In this document: in pieces, positions 61,518 through 64,000 of the stretch
Position numbering within the stretch: position 1 is the stretch's first letter
How the letters are laid out: each line of letters starts with the position of its first letter
From: Platynereis dumerilii
Taxonomy: Eukaryota; Annelida; Polychaeta; Phyllodocida; Nereididae
Direction: 5' to 3'
DNA length: 64,000 bases
Assembly (NCBI GenBank): GCA_026936325.1
Contig: JAPTHN010000011.1
Location: 33,948,629-34,012,628 of the forward strand
The notes under the pieces: model-generated
Told to the model about the DNA's origin: nothing
Seen by the model: the letters and a program-made list of their open reading frames with translations, nothing else
Databases searched by the model: none
Translations under genes and position numbers: made by a program

Positions 61518-62738
61518 ATGGTGACCCCCAGAAATATTGATGCCTATCTGAAGAGACGGTTTTATGACCCGAGACAAGCGGGTAGCTTTACCAGTGCCTC
61601 CAAACTGTACAAGGCCATTCGGAGGGAAGGGAAATATGACATTTCTCTGAAACGCATACGCGAGTGGGCGGAAGGACAGGACATCTTGACTCTGCACAAA
61701 TCTGTGAGACAAAGGCAGCCCGCCTACCGTCGCATCATCTCACCCGGTCTGAACCACATGTGGGATGCTGACCTTCTGGAGTTGTCGGGTAGACGTTTCA
61801 AACAGAGTAATGCCGGACATGCCTACATCCTTGTAACAGTGGATGTCTTCTCTAGGTTCTGTAGAGCCGAGGCCGTGAAAAACAAGGGGGCTACGGAAAT
61901 GGCAAGAGCATTCTCGACCATCTTTAGACGGTCGGCGGGGGCTAAGCCACGGTTCCTACGTAGCGACAGAGGGGTGGAATTCTCCAATGCAAAGGTGCAA
62001 GAGGTGTTGCGTGAGCAGGGTGTAAAACACTATTATTCCAACACTGAAACGAAAGCCAATTTTGTTGAGATATTAATTAAGACCCTCAAGAAGAGACTCT
62101 TCCAATACTTCCAGTGGACTAATTCCTATGCATACGTGAATGAGCTGCAGGCAATAGTGTCGTCCTACAACAAGACAATACACAGCAGCATAGGGCTACC
62201 GCCGGCTAAGGTGACTGCAGACAATGAACTCAAAGTGTGGGACTACCAGTATGTAAGCAACTCCAGAGCATACAAGGACTCTCTGAAACGTGCGCTGAAG
62301 AGGAGCAAGGCAGGCGCCGCAGCCGTGAGGAGACGGCGTTTCAAGTTTGCCGTGGGGCAGACAGTGCGGGTTGCTCACTACAGACAGAAGCCCTGGCATC
62401 GTGCGTATGACGAGCAATTCACTGGGGAGGTATTCACCGTCAGAAGTAGGCGTGAGCACGAAGGCATAGACGTGTACTACCTGACAGACTTTGGGGGTGA
62501 CGAGGTCAAGGGTCAGTTTTACCGGAACGAACTGACCGCCGTCAGATACGACCCAAATGCACTATTCAAGATAGAGAAGGTGTTGAAGAGTAGAGTCAGG
62601 AATGGAGTGAAAGAGCAGCTAGTGAAATATCAATCTTGGCCCGCACGTTACAACGAATGGATAGCTGCAGATGCGATTGTAGCACTGCGCAGAGGCAATA
62701 GAAAGGCTAAGAGGAGGAGGAGGAGGAGGCATGACTAG
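61518..62738 (+). CDS. Polinton integrase, rve family, with chromodomain-like tail
   Basis: 406 aa from the ATG at 61518. The core has HMWDADLLEL (Asp near 85), FLRSDRGVEFSN (Asp near 150) and KANFVEILIKTLKKRL (Glu near 184), the retroviral-integrase fold. An SH3-like stretch follows (FKFAVGQTVRVAHYRQKPWH … YYLTDFGGDEVKGQFY). Near the end is a chromodomain-like FKIEKVLKSRV … LVKYQSWPARYNEWI. Known role: insertion of the element, making a 6-bp target duplication. The basic end RRRRRRH may aid nuclear entry. The frame looks whole. Confidence 0.94.
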   Translation: MVTPRNIDAYLKRRFYDPRQAGSFTSASKLYKAIRREGKYDISLKRIREWAEGQDILTLHKSVRQRQPAYRRIISPGLNHMWDADLLELSGRRFKQSNAGHAYILVTVDVFSRFCRAEAVKNKGATEMARAFSTIFRRSAGAKPRFLRSDRGVEFSNAKVQEVLREQGVKHYYSNTETKANFVEILIKTLKKRLFQYFQWTNSYAYVNELQAIVSSYNKTIHSSIGLPPAKVTADNELKVWDYQYVSNSRAYKDSLKRALKRSKAGAAAVRRRRFKFAVGQTVRVAHYRQKPWHRAYDEQFTGEVFTVRSRREHEGIDVYYLTDFGGDEVKGQFYRNELTAVRYDPNALFKIEKVLKSRVRNGVKEQLVKYQSWPARYNEWIAADAIVALRRGNRKAKRRRRRRHD

Positions 62739-62749
62739 GAGGGGTTGAT

Positions 62750-62796
62750 GAGTGTGTGTGTGTGTGTGTGTGTGTGGAGAGAGAAGGAGAGAGAGA

Positions 62797-62832
<36 letters not shown>
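62750..62832. repeat. (GT)n-(GA)n microsatellite
   Basis: gtgtgtgt … then gagaaggagagagagaagga and a pure GA run, ending 10 bases before the ATG of the minor-capsid-like gene. Similar GA/CT runs precede the starts at 59645 and 63839. Confidence 0.9.
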
Positions 62833-62834
<2 letters not shown>

Positions 62835-62841
62835 CCTAGCC

Positions 62842-63315
62842 ATGCTGATCAATCTTGTCAGCACATGTGAACCATCTGCCCACCCCACAAATACACCAGC
62901 ACTCTTCACCTGCAACTTGCCAGAGCACTACAGAGTAGAGGGGGGTACAGGAAGACATGGTGGTTGGCACATTGGACTACTGGACATTTCCCTACCCCCC
63001 ATAAAGACAGAAGAAAAGTGGGTAGGACTGTATGTGTGTTGCTCGGTCTGTGCACCATCCTGTCTTGGCAGCACATACAAACCGGTTGTGGCATCGTTCA
63101 GTGTTGGAGAGGTCAAAAGGAATAACTACATGCGCTTCTCATCAGTGCAGTATGTGCCACTCAGAGCATGCGGACTGAGCGAAATCACAATAGAGATCTG
63201 TGACAAAGACGGGAAGCCCTTTGACGAGCTCCACTCGAACACAAACCCAAAGCACTTCACTAGGTGCTCACTGTCCCTAACATGGATTCGGAATACAAGT
63301 CCATGGCGGCCGTAA
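62842..63315 (+). CDS. Polinton minor capsid (penton-like) protein, probable
   Basis: 158 aa from the ATG at 62842. The order LINLVSTCEPSAHPTNTPAL, FTCNLPEHYRVEGG, GGWHIGLLDISLPP, YVPLRACGLSEITIEICDKD GKPF fits the short single-jelly-roll minor capsid proteins of Polintons, which start with a short strand, then an F-x-x-x-L motif, a GxWxxxLxxIxxP motif and, near the end, IxIxDxxGKPF. Assignment is by motif recollection. It overlaps the next frame by 34 bases. The frame looks whole. Confidence 0.7.
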   Translation: MLINLVSTCEPSAHPTNTPALFTCNLPEHYRVEGGTGRHGGWHIGLLDISLPPIKTEEKWVGLYVCCSVCAPSCLGSTYKPVVASFSVGEVKRNNYMRFSSVQYVPLRACGLSEITIEICDKDGKPFDELHSNTNPKHFTRCSLSLTWIRNTSPWRP

Positions 63316-63773
63316 ACCCTGAGGCTTGGGTGGACCACTTTAAACAGACTGTGGGGAAGCCATACATGTGGGGTGCTGACCCTGCATTGGTGACATTGAA
63401 AAACAAATCGGGCACCCCTCACACTACCACACAGAAGGAAGTCCCACTCACTGTAGTCTCCCCAGTTGAACAGTATGATGAAATGGCCAAGGCTGTGATA
63501 GATAAAGGCACACCAAAGTACCAGGCACCATCAGTTGCACACAAGGCATCGAAGGGCAAGGGTAGAAGCAAACGCAAGAGGACAGGGAATCATAGTACCG
63601 CCTCCTCCTCCTCCACCGCTAAAAAAGCTCGACACTCTACCACCACCTCCTCCTCCTCCTCCACTAACAGGAACCCTCACAAGAAGGCACGGCGGAAGAG
63701 GGGCAAAAGGAAGCAAGGTCGCAGGAAGGGTGGGAAACACAGCCCATCTGGAGGAGGTGATATTTTTGACTAG
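63282..63773 (+). CDS. Polinton small basic protein
   Basis: 163 aa from the ATG at 63282 (DSEYKSMAAVNPEAWVDHFK). The first about 80 residues are mixed; the rest is Lys/Arg/Ser-rich (KGKGRSKRKRTGNHS, KKARRKRGKRKQGRRKGGKH). This is typical of a DNA-condensing or membrane-active capsid-core protein. A like-placed gene between the capsid genes is common in Polintons. The precise role is inferred. Confidence 0.65.
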   Translation: MDSEYKSMAAVNPEAWVDHFKQTVGKPYMWGADPALVTLKNKSGTPHTTTQKEVPLTVVSPVEQYDEMAKAVIDKGTPKYQAPSVAHKASKGKGRSKRKRTGNHSTASSSSTAKKARHSTTTSSSSSTNRNPHKKARRKRGKRKQGRRKGGKHSPSGGGDIFD

Positions 63774-63838
63774 CCACTTGTATTCTTTTTTGAGGAGTTG
63801 TGGGAGGAGAGAGAGAGAGAGAGGGGATCATCATCACC

Positions 63839-64000
63839 ATGGCCAGTGGAGAGAAGATCCTGAAATCAGCCGATCTGGCTTATGAGACAGGCCTTGACCT
63901 GTTTCAGATCCCTGTGAGCAATCTGGGGGTCAGTGATGTGAAATATATTGTTTACAAGCCAACAAACATGTTTTCTACTGAAGGCAATGTTAAATTCAGA
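63839..64000 (+). CDS. probable Polinton major capsid protein, N-terminus only
   Basis: The ATG at 63839 follows a GA run. The 54 visible residues (SGEKILKSADLAYETGLDLF … VKYIVYKPTNMFSTEGNVKF) resemble the start of double-jelly-roll major capsid proteins, which open with an xDLF/P segment followed by a Y-x-x-YxP-x-N strand and an EF/KF strand. Position after the minor capsid gene supports this. The rest lies outside the window. Confidence 0.6.
   Translation, partial: MASGEKILKSADLAYETGLDLFQIPVSNLGVSDVKYIVYKPTNMFSTEGNVKFR

Larger units (their letters stand above)
50500..64000. mobile_element. Polinton/Maverick virus-like DNA element, right end outside window
   Basis: Seen: family B DNA polymerase, A32-type packaging ATPase, retroviral-type integrase, a minor-capsid-like protein and the start of a probable major capsid protein in one 13-kb stretch. 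Known: this set defines Polintons. The left end is not located; 50500 is only a position before the first gene, and terminal inverted repeats cannot be checked without the right end. All visible frames are open, so it looks whole as far as seen and probably young. No protease gene is seen in the visible part. Confidence 0.93.

Overview
The window looks like a piece of a marine-invertebrate nuclear genome: AT-rich, intron-containing, with GT/AG splice sites and dense, diverse mobile DNA. The mix of a DIRS element, a Polinton, hAT, Merlin and Harbinger-type elements, tRNA-derived SINEs and LINE tails fits echinoderms, hemichordates, cephalochordates, molluscs or cnidarians. I cannot place it more finely. 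Two conserved host genes are solved exon by exon: SLC39A9 (ZIP9 zinc transporter, minus strand, 7 coding exons, 325 aa) and NAA10 (catalytic N-alpha-acetyltransferase subunit, plus strand, 7 coding exons, 166 aa). They lie head to head with 335 bases between their start codons.

Layout. 1-4.4 kb: most of a DIRS-order retrotransposon (gag-like region, RT-RNase H, tyrosine recombinase, a perfect 86-bp inverted repeat at its 3' end); its 5' end is outside the window. 4.9-7.6 kb: a Tc1/mariner-type MITE, a SINE, an 894-bp inverted-repeat element and a LINE fragment. 8.1-10.9 kb: a two-coding-exon gene for a VWA-domain protein with an acidic N-terminus, a lysine-rich linker and a C-terminal region that weakly recalls GIY-YIG; its promoter has octamer, CRE and TATA motifs within 40 bases. 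10.9-14 kb: no gene seen. 14.0-23.6 kb: SLC39A9. 23.9-31.6 kb: NAA10. Their introns carry SINEs, MITEs, minisatellites and a LINE fragment. 31.7-34 kb: tandem repeats.

34-44.6 kb is a repeat jungle. Two copies of a Merlin/IS1595-type transposase gene sit in a duplicated block of about 2 kb, followed by a tandem array of a 680-bp unit. There are nested palindromic MITEs, a PHD-finger-like exon and pieces of an unidentified multicopy gene family. 44.6-48.4 kb holds an apparently complete hAT transposon with an identical 8-bp target duplication on each side and a spliced, uninterrupted transposase. 48.4-50.5 kb: a LINE 3' end, two small unplaced ORFs and a cluster of inverted CCAAT boxes.

50.7-64 kb is a Polinton/Maverick virus-like element that runs off the right edge. 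Its visible parts are an unidentified gene, protein-primed-type family B DNA polymerase (minus strand, with upstream exon-like ORFs), a packaging ATPase, two uncharacterised ORFs, an integrase with a chromodomain-like tail, a minor-capsid-like protein, a basic small protein and the first codons of a probable major capsid protein. The visible frames are open, so it looks recent. Most of the window between the host exons is therefore transposon biology. The most unusual items are the VWA-fusion gene, the complete hAT copy, the Merlin duplication array and the Polinton's unusual layout.
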